Positions 8,405 through 18,201 of a stretch of DNA of 64,000 bases are shown here, one piece after another. The DNA is taken from assembly GCA_964441755.1 (NCBI GenBank), contig CAYTVG010000003.1, positions 62,001-126,000 on the forward strand, given 5' to 3'. The DNA comes from JAUMBM01 sp964441755. Lineage in GTDB: Bacteria > Bacteroidota > Bacteroidia > Chitinophagales > Saprospiraceae. The notes under the pieces were generated by a model. The model was not told the DNA's origin, searched no databases, and worked only from the letters and a program-made list of their open reading frames with translations. Within the stretch, counting starts at the first letter, position 1. Every line of letters begins with the position of its first letter. Both the position numbers and the translations under genes were made by a program.

Positions 8405-11113
8405 ATGCATCGAGTATTACTCTTTTTGGTCGCCTGCCTCTTTACGACGCTGTCATTTGGACAGGTTGTCTACGAGGATTTTGAGTCAGCTGCCCCCGGT
8501 CTCAACTGGAACGCACTGGATGGCTCCTTCGCCGGTATTGTAGACAATCCGGCGCCCAATGCCGTCAACAGCAGTGCCCGGGCGGGTTCCTACACAAAAT
8601 CGGGTGCACATGCCTACAGTCTCCTGCTGGCAGAGCTGCCGCAGGCCATGGACCTGTCTGTCAACAATCAATTTTCCATTCAGATCTACACAAGTGCCCC
8701 TACACAGATTCTGCTCAAGCTGGAGGGGCCTGGTGGTGCTGTCGAGGGCATCCGTAACATTGCGGTGGCCAATGCATGGCAGACCTACACCTTTGATTTC
8801 AGCGCACAAGCAGCCAATACGGGTCTGACGAAGATTATTCTGTTCTTTGATCCGGGTGTTGAGACCAGTGCAGATACTTATCTGTTTGATAACCTGGTTG
8901 CTCATCCTGCAGGTGCATGTGCCGGCACCGTTGTTAATCCTCAGATTATCGATGATTTTGAGTGCCAGCGCAACGCTACTTATGGACAGCCCGGCTGGGA
9001 AGACATACGGGTAGTTGCTAATCCTGACGCCAGCGGCGTCAATACCAGTACTGGAGTAGGTGAATACACAGACGGCCCGGGGCCCTGGCATGCTTTGGTC
9101 ATCGACTACCAGAACCCGATCAATCTGGCAGAAGCGGGTTATTTTAGTATTAAGATGTGGGCTCCCAAGACAGGTATACTCAAATTCAAGCTGGAAGGTG
9201 GTGCCTCTGCGCCTGTTGAACGCGACGCACAGGTGACAGCTACCGGAAGCTGGGTAGAGTATGGAATTGACTTTAGTGATCTGGCTGGCAACAGTTATCG
9301 CAAGCTGGTATTTTTCGTCAATGCAGGCGTCGATTCTGAGCCGGGAGATGTTTATTACATCGATGACATCAAACGCACCCAGGCACCGGCAGCAGCACCC
9401 TTGGAAGATTTTGAAGACGGAGCAAGACTGGGCTGGGGGCCTCTCAACAACAACGCAGCCCTGCACGGCAGCTATACCGGGCCGCTGGCCAATCCCAACC
9501 CCAATGATGTCAATGACAGCCCCAACGTTGGTCGCTACGTACGCGGCTCATCGGCTTTCAGCACCCTCACGGCTTTTTTGCCGGAAGGCATCGACCTGTC
9601 GGAAAATCCTCAGCTCAACCTGAATGTACATGCACCTACAGGTGGAACATCCGTCACGCTGCAACTTCAAAGTCCTACACAGGGCGCACAAAGTGTTACG
9701 GTAGAAGTGCCCGCAGTAGGGGAATGGGTTGATCTGAATTTTGACTTCAGCAACTTCTCTTCGATTACAGACTTTGAGCGAGTAAATATTCTTTTTGATC
9801 CGGGTGCTGCTACTGCTTCAACCTGGTATTTCGATAACCTGCGTCAGGGCGAAAGTACGGTTGATCCCTGTGAAGGAGTGGAAGTGATTCCTACTATTGT
9901 TGATGATTTCGAGTGCCAGCGCAACGTGCCCTGGGTTGCCAATGCTGATCGCCTGGCGGTTGTCAACAATCCGGATGTATCTTTGGGCAATACAAGTCTC
10001 AAAGTAGGGGAGTATACGGATGCGCTGGATGCATGGTCTGCACTTGTTGCTCAGTATCCGCAGCCGATTGATCTGTCGACCTACAACCAGCTGAGCATAC
10101 GCATTTGGTCTCCCGGTATTGTGCCGCTGCTCTTCAAACTGGAAGGAGGAAGTTCTCCTGCAGTAGAAGTATTCACGGAGGTTACTGCAGCCGGTCAGTG
10201 GGTTCGTTACCAGATTGATTTTAGCCAGGCAGCGGGAACAGATCATCCTAAATTGGCCATTTTCCTGAATGCAGGTCAGACGCCCAGCAGTGAAGTAAAA
10301 TACTACATTGATGACATACAGTGGCGCCGTGCGCCCTACACAGCTTGTGTTGTAGACTTCGATGTCGAGGAACTGAACGTAACCAATTGGTCTTACTTTG
10401 GCAATGCTGAACTGGACGGTCCGGGCAACTTCCTTACGGTTCCCAATCCTGCGCCAAGTGCTGTCAACAATGATGCTACTGTAGGCGTATTCCGCGAAGC
10501 TGCCGGTGGACAAGTGTGGGCAGGTATGTTTGCTGATTTAGATGCACCTATTGCTATGCCTGCAGGCAATAAGACCATGCGCATGAAAGTGTGGATGGAT
10601 CATGCTGCGCCGGTTGTTTTGAAGATGGAACAAGGCGTTGACGGTGCCCCAAGCTCGGGTGATGTTTTTGCAGAGTACAACCTGCCCAACCAATGGCAGG
10701 AACTGACCTGGGATTTTTCCAGCCTGCCCGATGGTGCTCAGTATAACAGGGTAACCCTGATTATGGACATTGCCAACTCTCCTTCTACATTAATGACATA
10801 TTACTTCGATGATCTGGTAATAGCCGGAGAAAGCTGCGATGCTGTTAATACCAGCGAGCCCACAGCTGTTGAGCAGCTCAAAATATGGCCCAACCCCGCT
10901 CAGGACTGGCTGCAAATTGAAGATGCTGCAGGCGAGCTGAGTCATTGTGCCATTTTTAACAGTCTTGGTCAGCGGGTTGAAACAGTAAAAATCGCCGGTG
11001 GTGCTGTACGTACGCAACTGGATCTGACAGGATTGGCACCGGGTGTATATATTTTGGCTGCCTACAACCACCAGGGTGTACTGATTGCCAATGCACGCGT
11101 TGTCAAGCATTAA
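8405..11113 (+). CDS. Five-module jelly-roll glycan-binding-like protein with T9SS domain
   Basis: This 902-residue exported protein (signal peptide ending LSFGQ) has no recognised catalytic domain. It contains five consecutive modules of about 150 residues (about 21-170, 181-326, 332-482, 498-640, 648-809), each starting with a DF(E/D) motif and ending with a FDNL/IDDI/FDDL strand, as in carbohydrate-binding beta-sandwich modules. Modules 2 and 4 form one subtype (DDFECQRN at the start, KLEGG in the middle); 1 and 3 form another. The C-terminus (about 823-902, KIWPNPAQDW to GVYILAA) is a T9SS sorting domain. It lies 35 bases after the GH144-like gene, so surface glycan capture is inferred. 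It is named by fold only. Confidence 0.8.
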   Translation: MHRVLLFLVACLFTTLSFGQVVYEDFESAAPGLNWNALDGSFAGIVDNPAPNAVNSSARAGSYTKSGAHAYSLLLAELPQAMDLSVNNQFSIQIYTSAPTQILLKLEGPGGAVEGIRNIAVANAWQTYTFDFSAQAANTGLTKIILFFDPGVETSADTYLFDNLVAHPAGACAGTVVNPQIIDDFECQRNATYGQPGWEDIRVVANPDASGVNTSTGVGEYTDGPGPWHALVIDYQNPINLAEAGYFSIKMWAPKTGILKFKLEGGASAPVERDAQVTATGSWVEYGIDFSDLAGNSYRKLVFFVNAGVDSEPGDVYYIDDIKRTQAPAAAPLEDFEDGARLGWGPLNNNAALHGSYTGPLANPNPNDVNDSPNVGRYVRGSSAFSTLTAFLPEGIDLSENPQLNLNVHAPTGGTSVTLQLQSPTQGAQSVTVEVPAVGEWVDLNFDFSNFSSITDFERVNILFDPGAATASTWYFDNLRQGESTVDPCEGVEVIPTIVDDFECQRNVPWVANADRLAVVNNPDVSLGNTSLKVGEYTDALDAWSALVAQYPQPIDLSTYNQLSIRIWSPGIVPLLFKLEGGSSPAVEVFTEVTAAGQWVRYQIDFSQAAGTDHPKLAIFLNAGQTPSSEVKYYIDDIQWRRAPYTACVVDFDVEELNVTNWSYFGNAELDGPGNFLTVPNPAPSAVNNDATVGVFREAAGGQVWAGMFADLDAPIAMPAGNKTMRMKVWMDHAAPVVLKMEQGVDGAPSSGDVFAEYNLPNQWQELTWDFSSLPDGAQYNRVTLIMDIANSPSTLMTYYFDDLVIAGESCDAVNTSEPTAVEQLKIWPNPAQDWLQIEDAAGELSHCAIFNSLGQRVETVKIAGGAVRTQLDLTGLAPGVYILAAYNHQGVLIANARVVKH

Positions 11114-11147
11114 TCAAATTATTATTCATTAGCAGAAATGAAAGTCC

Positions 11148-11186
11148 GTTTGGTGTTTCTCTGCCTTTAGCAGAGAAATGCCAAAC
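11148..11186 (+). terminator. Intergenic hairpin 1 of a tandem pair
   Basis: A 17-bp stem (11148-11164 with 11170-11186) closes a five-base loop CTTTA. Two of the pairs are G-U in plus-strand RNA and would be A-C mismatches on the other strand, so the structure suits plus-strand RNA. There is no clear U-tract directly after it. It could be an attenuator, a processing site or an mRNA-stability element. Confidence 0.65.
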
Positions 11187-11187
11187 A

Positions 11188-11231
11188 GCTTCAGTATTTT
11201 TTGCGGCCTGAGCCGCAAAAAATGCTGAAGC
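11188..11231 (+). terminator. Intergenic hairpin 2 of a tandem pair
   Basis: A 20-bp stem (11188-11207 with 11212-11231) has a CTGA loop and one G-U pair in plus-strand RNA. The stem contains TTTTTTGCGGC paired with GCCGCAAAAAA. It starts one base after hairpin 1 and ends 27 bases before the GH144-like lipoprotein gene. It may partially terminate or protect the operon transcript. Confidence 0.65.
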
Positions 11232-11258
11232 CAACTTTTAACCACCAATCACATCCCC

Positions 11259-12668
11259 ATGTTCGGTCGAACAGGTATTCTTTTGCTGCTGCTCTCCCTC
11301 ACTTCATGCCGTACGAGCCACCAACAGCAAATAGTCTCTGCTCCTTTACAACAATCGAGAGCAGAAGCCTTCAGTCTTGATGAGTTACAGGAGCGTACTT
11401 TTAATTATTTTTGGGAAACAGCCTTAAAAAACAACTACCAGATCCCCGATCGCTGGCCAACGGAGGCATTCAGCAGCATTGCAGCCACTGGTTTCGGGCT
11501 TACGTCCTATTTCATTGGTATTGAAAGAGGCTACATCAGTCGCGAACAAGGTGCGGATCGTACACTACAGACGCTCCGAGTTTTGTGGAACTTGCCACAA
11601 GGTCCGCAGGCCAGTGGCGTCAGTGGGTATAAAGGTTTGTTTTACCATTTTTTACGCAATGACGATGCGCTGCGTTTTAAAAATGTTGAGCTATCTACTA
11701 TTGATTCGGGCCTGCTCATGGCCGGGATTCTTTCTGCGCAATCATATTATGACCGCAACAATCCTGTTGAGCAAGAAATTCGTTCTTTAGCCGATTCATT
11801 ATACCGACGTGTAGAATGGGACTGGGCTCTCAATAAAGACGGCAGGATTTCGATGGGCTATCACCCTGAAAGTGGATTTATTAACCCGGACTGGCATGGA
11901 TACAACGAGGCTATGATTCTAATTGTCCTCGCCATGGGTTCACCTACACACCCTATACCCGACAATAGCTGGGATTTGTGGTGTGAAACATACGAGTGGG
12001 CAAATTTTTACGGCCAGGAGCACGTCAATTTTGACCCCCTGTTTGGTCATCAGTACAGTCAGATGTACATAGATTTTCGAGGTATACAGGATGCCTATAT
12101 GCGACAAAAAGGCATAGATTATTTTGAAAATTCCAGAAGGGCAACACTTGCCAACCGGGCTTACTGCATCGATAACCCACTGCAATTTGCAGGCTACGGT
12201 CCCGATGAATGGGGACTAACTGCCTGTGACGGCCCGCGCGACCTGGATACATTGTGGCAGGGCAAACCACTGCGGTTTTGGTCTTACCGTGCCCGCGGTG
12301 CCGCATCTATGCAAATCATTGATGACGGCACGCTCGCTCCGACAGCTGCCGGCGGCTCTATTCCATTTGCACCGGAAGTATGTATTCCTGCACTTGCCCA
12401 CATGTGGAACAAGCACTACAACAAGCTTATAGGGCCTTACGGTTTCAAAGACGCATACAATCTAAGTTACACCCATTGCGACGGTTGTGAAGAGGGATGG
12501 TTTGATATTGATTATCTGGGTATTGATCAGGGGCCCATTTTGATTCAGGCAGAAAACTACCGCAGCGGTTTAGTGTGGGAAGTCATGCGTAAAAACCCCT
12601 ACATTCGCCGTGGGCTTGTACGCGCGGGATTCAGCGGCGGTTGGCTGGAAGGTAAGACTTCCCCTTAG
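11259..12668 (+). CDS. GH144-like glycoamylase-family lipoprotein
   Basis: This 469-residue lipoprotein has a signal peptide ending LTSC (lipobox, Cys near residue 17) followed by one glycoamylase-like/GH144 domain. Landmarks are FNYFWETAL, GFGLTSYFIGIERGYISREQ, STIDSGLLMAGIL, PDEWGLTACDGP, DGTLAPTAAGG, GPYGFKDAYN and IDQGPI...ENYRSGLVW. It is a paralogue of the gene at 6456 but differs at the segment equivalent to DDGGDLVET, where it has STIDSGLL. It has no FnIII or sorting domain and should be lipid-anchored. In a locus with SusC/D and GH3 it is likely a beta-1,2-glucan endo-hydrolase acting at the membrane. Family is firm, linkage specificity inferred. Confidence 0.88.
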   Translation: MFGRTGILLLLLSLTSCRTSHQQQIVSAPLQQSRAEAFSLDELQERTFNYFWETALKNNYQIPDRWPTEAFSSIAATGFGLTSYFIGIERGYISREQGADRTLQTLRVLWNLPQGPQASGVSGYKGLFYHFLRNDDALRFKNVELSTIDSGLLMAGILSAQSYYDRNNPVEQEIRSLADSLYRRVEWDWALNKDGRISMGYHPESGFINPDWHGYNEAMILIVLAMGSPTHPIPDNSWDLWCETYEWANFYGQEHVNFDPLFGHQYSQMYIDFRGIQDAYMRQKGIDYFENSRRATLANRAYCIDNPLQFAGYGPDEWGLTACDGPRDLDTLWQGKPLRFWSYRARGAASMQIIDDGTLAPTAAGGSIPFAPEVCIPALAHMWNKHYNKLIGPYGFKDAYNLSYTHCDGCEEGWFDIDYLGIDQGPILIQAENYRSGLVWEVMRKNPYIRRGLVRAGFSGGWLEGKTSP

Positions 12669-12922
12669 GCGCTTGTAAGGAATTTATTAGTGGAATCTAA
12701 AGCATTCTTTACGCGCGTATTTTCAGCTATTAAGGTTAGCTGGCAGCAGCAATCTTTTGTGAAGTTGAGAAAAATAGGCGCAACCATAAATCGCCTTATA
12801 TCTCCGCAGAAATCCTCGGATTTGCTACAAACACTCTGCCTGTAAAGAAATGGAGTGGTTATTTCCGCCATTTGTCAGAATAATACACAAATCTTTATTA
12901 AGTTCGTCAACAAAAACGAGAG

Positions 12923-15148
12923 ATGATAACAACCAGACTGACATTCATTACCGTGCTCCTGAGCTTTAGTACCCTGCTCACCGCACAGCCTTTTTTGCCC
13001 GATGCGAAGGGCGAGCGATTCATCGACAGCCTGCTTTCGTTGATGACCCTGGAAGAAAAAATCGGTCAAATGACGCTGTTTACCAGCGATTGGGATGTTA
13101 CGGGTCCTACATTGCGGGCCGGTTACCGCGACGATGTAGCCCAAGGCAGGGTGGGAGCCATTTTCAATGCACATACAGTAGCCTACAACCGTGAGCTCCA
13201 ACGCATGGCTGTTGAACAAACCCGTATGGGTATTCCGCTGCTTTTCGGCTACGACGTCATTCACGGCTACCGAACCATATTTCCCATTTCATTGGGAGAA
13301 GCAGCAAGCTGGGATCTGGCAGCTGTTGAGCGAGCTTCACGCGTTGCCGCCGAAGAATCAACTGCAGCCGGTCTGCACTGGACTTTCGCGCCAATGGTAG
13401 ATATTGCCCGAGACCCACGCTGGGGCAGAGTCATGGAAGGAAGTGGCGAGGATGTATATCTGGGTAGTCGCATGGCTGTTGCGCGTGTACGGGGATTGCA
13501 GGGCGATGATCTGAGTCTGCCCAATACCATGCTGTCCTGCGTTAAGCACTACGCTGCTTACGGTGCTGCACAGGCAGGGCGGGATTATCACACCGTGGAT
13601 ATTTCTGATCGTGTCCTTCGAGAAACTTACCTCCCGCCCTTCAAGGCGGCGCTGGATGCAGGCGCAGCCAGCATCATGACCAGTTTCAATGAACTAAATG
13701 GTATTCCGGCAACTGCCAATGCATATCTGCTGCGCGATATTCTACGCGAAGAGTGGGGCTTTCAGGGATTTGTTGTTACAGACTACACATCTATTAATGA
13801 AATGGTTATGCATGGATCTGCTGCTGACGATGCTGATGCAGGTCTGCAGGCACTACGTGCAGGTGTAGATATGGACATGCAGGGTGCTGTATTTCACAAC
13901 TACCTTAGTCAGCAAATAAAGTCGGGACAGGCCGATATAAGGCATGTCAATGAAGCAGTGCGCAACGTTCTCAGATTAAAATACGCACTTGGATTGTTTG
14001 AAGACCCTTATCGTTATTGTGATGAAAATCGTGAGAAGGCAGTTGTTTTGTCTGCCGCTCATCGTGCGGAAGCGAGGGATATGGCTCGCCGGTCTATGGT
14101 GCTGCTAAAAAACGAGCGGAACGTACTGCCGCTCTCAACCAACTTGCGCAGGTTGGCTGTCATTGGACCGCTGGCCGACAACCAGGCAGATCTGTTGGGA
14201 GCCTGGCATGCCGACGGTAAGGCTTCCGAAGTGGTTACGCTACTTCAGGGTATTAAGAATAAGCTCGGAAATACGACCAATATACGCTATGTAAAAGGCT
14301 GTGAAGTTACAGGCAACAGTCAGTCAGGCTTTGAGGAAGCTATAGCTGCAGCCCGCATCAGTGATGCCGTAGTTGTTGCTGTAGGAGAACATGAGTGGAT
14401 GAGTGGTGAGGCTGCCAGCAGATCAGACATAAGACTACCCGGCGTACAACTTGAGTTGGTGCAGGCCCTGCTCAGGACGGGTAAACCCGTAGTTGTGGTA
14501 CTCATGAATGGCCGTCCACTGGCTATACCTGAGCTGGCAGCTCAGGCACCCGCCATATTGGAAGCCTGGTTTGGTGGTACTGAAGCTGGCAATGCCATTG
14601 CAGATGTTCTTTTTGGAGACTATAACCCTAGCGGAAAGCTACCCATTAGCTTCCCCCGATCAGTAGGGCAAGTTCCTATTTTCTATGCAGCCAAACCAAC
14701 CGGCAGACCAAGAGACGAAAACAACAAGTACACCAGTAAGTATTTAGACGAGGCCAATACGCCGCTTTTTCCCTTTGGTTACGGACTGAGCTATACCACC
14801 TTTTCTTATGGACAGCCTGCGGTCAACCAGGCCAGTATGAACCTTAACGACAGTTTGCAATTGAGCATAACAGTTACCAATACAGGTAATCGGGCAGGTG
14901 AGGAGACTGTGCAACTTTACGTTCGCGATAAAGTGGGTAGCGTTACCCGACCACTGCGCGAACTTAAAGGCTTTCAAAAAATTCAGTTGCAGGCAGGAGA
15001 ATCCAGAAAAGTTGAGTTTGTCATTACAGCAGAGACACTGTCTTTCTACCGGGCAGACATGAACTACGCACCCGAGGCGGGTGAGTACATACTGTTTGTC
15101 GGTGGTGATTCAAATGCATCACAATCTGTAACCATCCGATTTGAGTGA
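12923..15148 (+). CDS. GH3 beta-glucosidase (BglX-like)
   Basis: This 741-residue exported enzyme (signal peptide ending LLTAQ) belongs to glycoside hydrolase family 3, which releases glucose from the non-reducing end of beta-glucosides. It has an N-terminal TIM barrel (EKIGQMTLF, RDPRWGRVMEGSGEDVYL, SCVKHYAAYGA) with the expected catalytic nucleophile Asp287 in VVTDYTSI, an alpha/beta sandwich domain, and a C-terminal FnIII-like domain (ETVQLYVRDKVGSVTRPLRELKG spans its core). It probably works in the periplasm on oligosaccharides from the GH144-like enzymes. A 254-base gap with no recognised feature precedes it, and SusC follows 41 bases later. Confidence 0.93.
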   Translation: MITTRLTFITVLLSFSTLLTAQPFLPDAKGERFIDSLLSLMTLEEKIGQMTLFTSDWDVTGPTLRAGYRDDVAQGRVGAIFNAHTVAYNRELQRMAVEQTRMGIPLLFGYDVIHGYRTIFPISLGEAASWDLAAVERASRVAAEESTAAGLHWTFAPMVDIARDPRWGRVMEGSGEDVYLGSRMAVARVRGLQGDDLSLPNTMLSCVKHYAAYGAAQAGRDYHTVDISDRVLRETYLPPFKAALDAGAASIMTSFNELNGIPATANAYLLRDILREEWGFQGFVVTDYTSINEMVMHGSAADDADAGLQALRAGVDMDMQGAVFHNYLSQQIKSGQADIRHVNEAVRNVLRLKYALGLFEDPYRYCDENREKAVVLSAAHRAEARDMARRSMVLLKNERNVLPLSTNLRRLAVIGPLADNQADLLGAWHADGKASEVVTLLQGIKNKLGNTTNIRYVKGCEVTGNSQSGFEEAIAAARISDAVVVAVGEHEWMSGEAASRSDIRLPGVQLELVQALLRTGKPVVVVLMNGRPLAIPELAAQAPAILEAWFGGTEAGNAIADVLFGDYNPSGKLPISFPRSVGQVPIFYAAKPTGRPRDENNKYTSKYLDEANTPLFPFGYGLSYTTFSYGQPAVNQASMNLNDSLQLSITVTNTGNRAGEETVQLYVRDKVGSVTRPLRELKGFQKIQLQAGESRKVEFVITAETLSFYRADMNYAPEAGEYILFVGGDSNASQSVTIRFE

Positions 15149-15189
15149 CAGCTGTCAGCTATTCATTAATCTCGTAAATTCAAATAAGG

Positions 15190-18189
15190 ATGAAGCAACA
15201 TAAACTACTGCAGCTGCTATATGGCCTGATTTTGATGGCAACATTTGGGCAGCTGCAGGGGCAGAATACTTCCCGACACAATGTCAGCGGCAGCGTGAGT
15301 TCGGGTGCGGACAAGCTAATCGGCGTCAATATACTCGTTAAAGGAAGCAGTAATGGTACTGTCACAGATATCGACGGCAACTACTCCCTTAGTACGGGTA
15401 GTGCAGCTGATACACTTGTTTTTTCCTATACCGGCTATGCAACGCTGGAAGTACCCATTGCCGGCCGTGCACAGTTGAATGTCAATATGGAAGTTGCTGC
15501 AGAACTGCTACAGCAGGTGGTTGTAGTCGGGTATGGCGTACAGCGAAAATCGGATCTTACCGGATCTGTTGCCACCGTGACTTCGGAAAGTCTGACTAAG
15601 ATTCCAACCCAGTCGGTGGGGCAGGCGTTGCAGGGAAAGGTGGCAGGTTTGCAGATAACACCCCAATCGGGTGCCCCCGGCGATGATGCCATCTTCAGGG
15701 TAAGGGGAACCGGTACTTTCAGAGACGCCAATCCCTTGTTTGTTGTTGATGGTATGATCGTGAATGACATATCTTTTATCAATCCACAGGATGTCGATAA
15801 CGTATCTGTACTCAAAGATGCATCTGCAACGGCTATCTACGGATCGCGCGGTGCCAACGGTGTCATTATTGTAACGACACGGAAGGGCAGTGCCGATCGC
15901 GACGGACAGATTCAGTTGAGCAGCTACACCGGTGTTCAGGAGGTAATTCGGAAGATTGATCTGGCCAATGCTACGGAATATGCGACCTTGGCCAATGAGC
16001 TGTCCATCAACGAAGGTCGCCCTGCACCATTCCCCAATCCGGAAAGCTATGGAGAGGGTACAGACTGGCAGGATGTCATTTTCCGGCAGGCACAAACCCA
16101 AAACCACCAGCTGAGTTTTACAGGGGGTAGCGAACGCAGTACCTATAACGTTAGTGCCAACTACTACAGACAAGAAGGTATCATCCGCGGATCTGACTTC
16201 AACCGCCTCTCGCTGCGTATCAACAACGAGTACAAAATAAAACCTTATTTACAGCTTGGCCACAATGTTGCGTTGATCAGATCACATAATACATTAGGAC
16301 CCAACGTACTGCTGTCAGCATTACGCTCTTCTCCTATTGTACCTGTATTTGACAGCCTTGGCAACTATGGCAATACGGGTGATGCCTCCTCAACGCCCAA
16401 TGTTGAAGCACAGATTGCCCTTAACGACAATTACGATGTCAACAGCCGGGCAGTCGGCAACGTATATATGAATATTCAATTCCTGAAGCATTTCACTTTC
16501 CGCAGCAGTGCGGGTCTGGATTTTTTCCTGCGGGAAGGACGTTCATTTGTACCGGTATTTTTTGTATCGGCCATTCAGCAAAACCCGGACAACCGTCTTG
16601 AAGTTCGTTATGACAGAGGTCGTAACTGGTTATGGGAGAATACGCTCAGTTACGACAGAAGCTGGAGTCAGTGGCGTATTAACGCACTCGCGGGCGTCAC
16701 TGCGCAGGATAATTTTGCTGAATTCCTGCGGGCGTCCAGACTTAACTTCATTGACGAACGCGATATCTTTCACTACCTCAGTGCCGGCGAGCAGGGAACT
16801 GATGCAGTTGCCAATAATGCATATGGTAACTGGGGAATTTTCTCCTATCTGGGAAGGGTGAATATGTCTTTTCGCGATCGTTATCTGCTCACCCTTTCCG
16901 GCCGGGTTGACGGATCTTCCCGCTTTGGGGAAAACAATCGTTATGGCTACTTTCCCTCCTTTGCACTTGGCTGGAATGTATCCAATGAGCCTTTCATGGC
17001 GGATGCACCTTTTAGTCGTCTTAAGCTACGGCTTAGCTGGGGACAAACGGGCAATGACCGCATCGGTGATTTTGATTACACGGCACGCGTTGAGCTGGGT
17101 CAGGGAGCTGTTTTTGGACCTGACGAATTTCTGAACAACGGTGCTACGCTCTTGCAGCTGGCCAATCCCAACCTGCGATGGGAGACCACAACCCAGACTG
17201 ACCTGGGCGTCGAGATGGGTTTTTTGGACAATCGGCTGCTGGCTGAAGTTGACTACTACCACCGTGTATCCGATGATATTTTGTATGCAGTGCCCATTCC
17301 TGACTACCTCGGAGCCAATGCGCCCTCTCAAAACGTAGCCAGCATCCTCAACCGCGGCTGGGACATCAAAGTGGACTGGCAGGAACGCACTTCTGATAAG
17401 TTCTCCTATCATTTGGGCACAGTAATATCGTTCATTCACAACGAAGTTCTTGCCGTCAGCACCCAGAGCATCGACCTGCTTGGCGGGGGTGTAGGGTTTA
17501 GTGGCATTTTGGGCACCAACTCAAGAGCCGGTTATCCGGTAGGTGGTTATTTTGGTTACATAGCTGACGGCATTTTTCAAAATGAAGCTGAACTGGCGCA
17601 ATTTCCTACTTTGCAAGGACAGCAGCCCGGCGACATACGCTTTAGGGACGTCAACGGTGACGGAAGTATCACTCCTGCAGATCGTACCCTCATAGGCAAT
17701 CCCACCCCCGACATGATTTATGGCATTAATGCAGGAGTAAGCTATGGAGGTATCGATTTCTCCGTTGATTTTATCGGGCAGGCGGGATATGAGTTAATCA
17801 ATGCCAAGCGGGCGTCGCGTTTTGGACTTTACAACTTCGAGGCTACCTATCTCGATCGCTGGAATGCTGAGGGGAGCAGCAATTCGGAGCCTCGTGTTAC
17901 CACTTCGGGTCGCAACTACGATACTTTTTCTACCCGTTTCATTGAGAGAGGAGATTTCTTCCGAGTCCGCAATATTCAAGTGGGATATAGTCTGCCTGAT
18001 CGCCTGATCAAACGTATGAAGCTTGGGCAGCTACGTATTTATGCGAGTGGCAATAATGTATTTACCTGGCAGTCATTCAGTGGTTACACGCCTGAAATTT
18101 ACAACAGCAATGTTTTCGATGTAGGTATAGACTTGGGTAAGTATCCTATTGCAAAGACGTTTCTGCTAGGGTTGGACGTTCAATTTTAA
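15190..18189 (+). CDS. SusC/RagA-family TonB-dependent outer-membrane transporter
   Basis: This 999-residue protein imports oligosaccharides across the outer membrane using TonB energy. After a signal peptide (ending LQGQ) comes a carboxypeptidase-regulatory-like domain (about 30-110, VTDIDGNYSLS), then the SusC signature QQVVVVGYGVQRKSDLTGSV and a plug domain (VGQALQGKVAGLQI, VDGMIVNDISFINPQDVDN, SATAIYGSRGANGVII), followed by a 22-strand-type barrel ending in LLGLDVQF. Length is typical. It sits between GH3 and SusD, the standard pair arrangement. It has no anti-sigma-interacting extension, so locus control by an ECF sigma pair is not indicated. Confidence 0.96.
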   Translation: MKQHKLLQLLYGLILMATFGQLQGQNTSRHNVSGSVSSGADKLIGVNILVKGSSNGTVTDIDGNYSLSTGSAADTLVFSYTGYATLEVPIAGRAQLNVNMEVAAELLQQVVVVGYGVQRKSDLTGSVATVTSESLTKIPTQSVGQALQGKVAGLQITPQSGAPGDDAIFRVRGTGTFRDANPLFVVDGMIVNDISFINPQDVDNVSVLKDASATAIYGSRGANGVIIVTTRKGSADRDGQIQLSSYTGVQEVIRKIDLANATEYATLANELSINEGRPAPFPNPESYGEGTDWQDVIFRQAQTQNHQLSFTGGSERSTYNVSANYYRQEGIIRGSDFNRLSLRINNEYKIKPYLQLGHNVALIRSHNTLGPNVLLSALRSSPIVPVFDSLGNYGNTGDASSTPNVEAQIALNDNYDVNSRAVGNVYMNIQFLKHFTFRSSAGLDFFLREGRSFVPVFFVSAIQQNPDNRLEVRYDRGRNWLWENTLSYDRSWSQWRINALAGVTAQDNFAEFLRASRLNFIDERDIFHYLSAGEQGTDAVANNAYGNWGIFSYLGRVNMSFRDRYLLTLSGRVDGSSRFGENNRYGYFPSFALGWNVSNEPFMADAPFSRLKLRLSWGQTGNDRIGDFDYTARVELGQGAVFGPDEFLNNGATLLQLANPNLRWETTTQTDLGVEMGFLDNRLLAEVDYYHRVSDDILYAVPIPDYLGANAPSQNVASILNRGWDIKVDWQERTSDKFSYHLGTVISFIHNEVLAVSTQSIDLLGGGVGFSGILGTNSRAGYPVGGYFGYIADGIFQNEAELAQFPTLQGQQPGDIRFRDVNGDGSITPADRTLIGNPTPDMIYGINAGVSYGGIDFSVDFIGQAGYELINAKRASRFGLYNFEATYLDRWNAEGSSNSEPRVTTSGRNYDTFSTRFIERGDFFRVRNIQVGYSLPDRLIKRMKLGQLRIYASGNNVFTWQSFSGYTPEIYNSNVFDVGIDLGKYPIAKTFLLGLDVQF

Positions 18190-18201
18190 TAACAGATAAT
18201 A

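Noticed and set aside
8486..9466. Long open frame (326 codons) on the minus strand
   Set aside because: It lies fully antisense to the five-module protein and encodes a Cys-rich, unnatural sequence. It is a by-product of codon bias.
9818..10513. Minus-strand open frame of 231 codons
   Set aside because: Antisense to modules 3-5 of the jelly-roll protein; no recognisable protein features.
12665..12871. Minus-strand 68-codon frame in the gap before GH3
   Set aside because: No recognisable features, odd composition, and it faces the operon. The gap is better left as non-coding.
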